Positions 5,093 to 5,883 of a stretch of 5,883 nt of DNA are shown here, one piece after another. The stretch's first letter is position 1, and each line of letters starts with the position of its first letter. The translations under genes and the position numbers were made by a program. Source of the stretch: RGIG3102 sp964649845 (GTDB lineage: Bacteria > Bacillota > Clostridia > Oscillospirales > Ruminococcaceae); NCBI GenBank assembly GCA_964649845.1, contig CAZYSS010000099.1:1-5883 (forward strand), read 5' to 3'. The notes below the pieces were generated by a model, which had not been told where the DNA came from, searched no databases, and worked only from the letters and a program-made list of their open reading frames with translations.

Positions 5093-5883
5093 TTATGCAT
5101 TGAATTCAGGTCTTGCGCAGTTGGATGTGATTTCATTTTCTGCAGCTTTTGCCTGAAGGTCTGCCTGCCACATATTGTACCACATATAGGAACCGAAGAT
5201 GTTGTAGCAGCTGAAGCCCAGATTGTTCAGGATTCTTTCGCCAACATAAGCTCTCAGACCGGACTGGCAGTGAATGTATACAGGTTTGGATTTATCCAGT
5301 TCGCCATATCTTTCACGCAGCAGGTGGAGAGGAATGTTGATAAAGCCAGGTACACTGCCTTTGGCAAATTCTGCTTCTGTGCGAACGTCAAGTTTGATAA
5401 CTTCGTCGCCCATAGCCAGAACTTCTTCAAATGTAGCAACTTTGCTTTCGCCCAGAACAACGTTTTCACCAACGTAGCCAGCCATATTGATTGGATCTTT
5501 GGCTGATGAGAATGGTGGAGCGTAAGCCAGTTCCAGTTCATGCAGGTCAAATACAGACATACCTGCGCGTACAGCAACAGCAAGAACGTCAATACGTTTG
5601 TCTACGCCTTTGTAGCCAACAATCTGGCCGCCCAGAACTTTGCCTTCTTTTGTGTACAACAGTTTTACTGTCATCATTGTTGGGCCTGGGTAGTAGCCTG
5701 CGTGGCTGTTTGTAGCGGAGAATGATTTGTGGTAGTCGATACCAAGGCGAATACAGTCTTTTTCTGTAAGGCCTGTGGAAGCAACTGTCATATCAAATAC
5801 TTTGGCAATGGATGTACCCTGTGTACCGTTGTATTTTGTTTTTCTGCCTTTAATGTTGTCAGCAACGATACGAGCCTGTTTGT
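5093..5883 (-). CDS. CoA-disulfide-reductase-like flavoprotein fused to rhodanese domain, C-terminal 262 residues (partial)
   Basis: The frame is open to the window edge, so the true start lies outside; the in-frame ATG at 5791 is internal because family sequence continues upstream of it. The visible residues about 1-140 are the C-terminal dimerisation domain of the FAD-dependent pyridine nucleotide-disulfide oxidoreductases (YNGTQGTSIAKVFDMTVASTG; AYAPPFSSAKDPINMAGYV, with a Tyr typical of the CoA-disulfide reductase branch). A rhodanese domain spans about 147-240. Its active loop HCQSGLR carries the candidate sulfur-carrying cysteine, codon 5269-5267, and LDVRTEAEF and VPGFINIPL are family signatures. 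The combination matches CoADR-RHD proteins, which reduce CoA disulfides, persulfides or polysulfides with NAD(P)H. The N-terminal half, with the FAD and NAD(P)H sites and the SFxxC-type redox cysteine, is not visible, so the substrate stays open. A 22-residue tail with an extra Cys follows the rhodanese. The gene ends in TAA just before a strong terminator. Confidence 0.9.
   Translation of the reverse strand, partial: KQARIVADNIKGRKTKYNGTQGTSIAKVFDMTVASTGLTEKDCIRLGIDYHKSFSATNSHAGYYPGPTMMTVKLLYTKEGKVLGGQIVGYKGVDKRIDVLAVAVRAGMSVFDLHELELAYAPPFSSAKDPINMAGYVGENVVLGESKVATFEEVLAMGDEVIKLDVRTEAEFAKGSVPGFINIPLHLLRERYGELDKSKPVYIHCQSGLRAYVGERILNNLGFSCYNIFGSYMWYNMWQADLQAKAAENEITSNCARPEFNA

Noticed and set aside
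5491..5725. Plus-strand small open frames opposite the reductase
   Set aside because: They have no ribosome site and no domain, and they overlap the conserved dimerisation domain on the minus strand.

Overview
The window looks like a chromosomal segment of a low-to-moderate GC Bacillota (Firmicutes). Three things support this: an RNase Y gene with the full membrane anchor/coiled coil/KH/HD layout, a threonine T-box leader in front of thrS, and strong Shine-Dalgarno sequences with TTGACA-type promoters. A gut anaerobe (Clostridia or Negativicutes) is plausible, but the sequence alone does not fix the genus.

Layout. 1-792 (minus): the first 264 codons of threonyl-tRNA synthetase, cut by the window edge. 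793-1308: a 516-base non-coding stretch that is almost fully explained. It holds the thrS T-box leader and terminator (about 1084 to 856), the thrS promoter (1091-1119, minus), an 8-bp inverted repeat (1114-1152), the divergent rny promoter (1165-1193, plus) and an AT-rich rny 5' UTR. 1309-2868 (plus): a complete rny gene, closed by a GCAA-loop terminator and then a second hairpin that works in both directions at the convergent boundary. 3021-4943 (minus): a two-gene operon. Each gene encodes a C4 zinc ribbon, a charged helical linker, one membrane helix and an extracytoplasmic beta-type domain; the second protein ends in YwqK/MORN-like repeats. 5052-5078: terminator of the gene that follows. 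5093-5883 (minus): the 3' half of a CoA-disulfide-reductase-type flavoprotein fused to a rhodanese domain.

The parts form four transcription units. thrS is controlled by uncharged tRNA-Thr. rny appears monocistronic and supplies the membrane-anchored endonuclease that starts mRNA decay. The flavoprotein-rhodanese probably serves thiol/sulfane-sulfur redox and ends before the zinc-ribbon operon begins. That operon is the least understood part: two paired membrane proteins with cytoplasmic zinc ribbons and different ectodomains, translationally coupled. It is the best candidate here for an undescribed envelope-sensing or envelope-associated system, although nothing in the sequence fixes its function.
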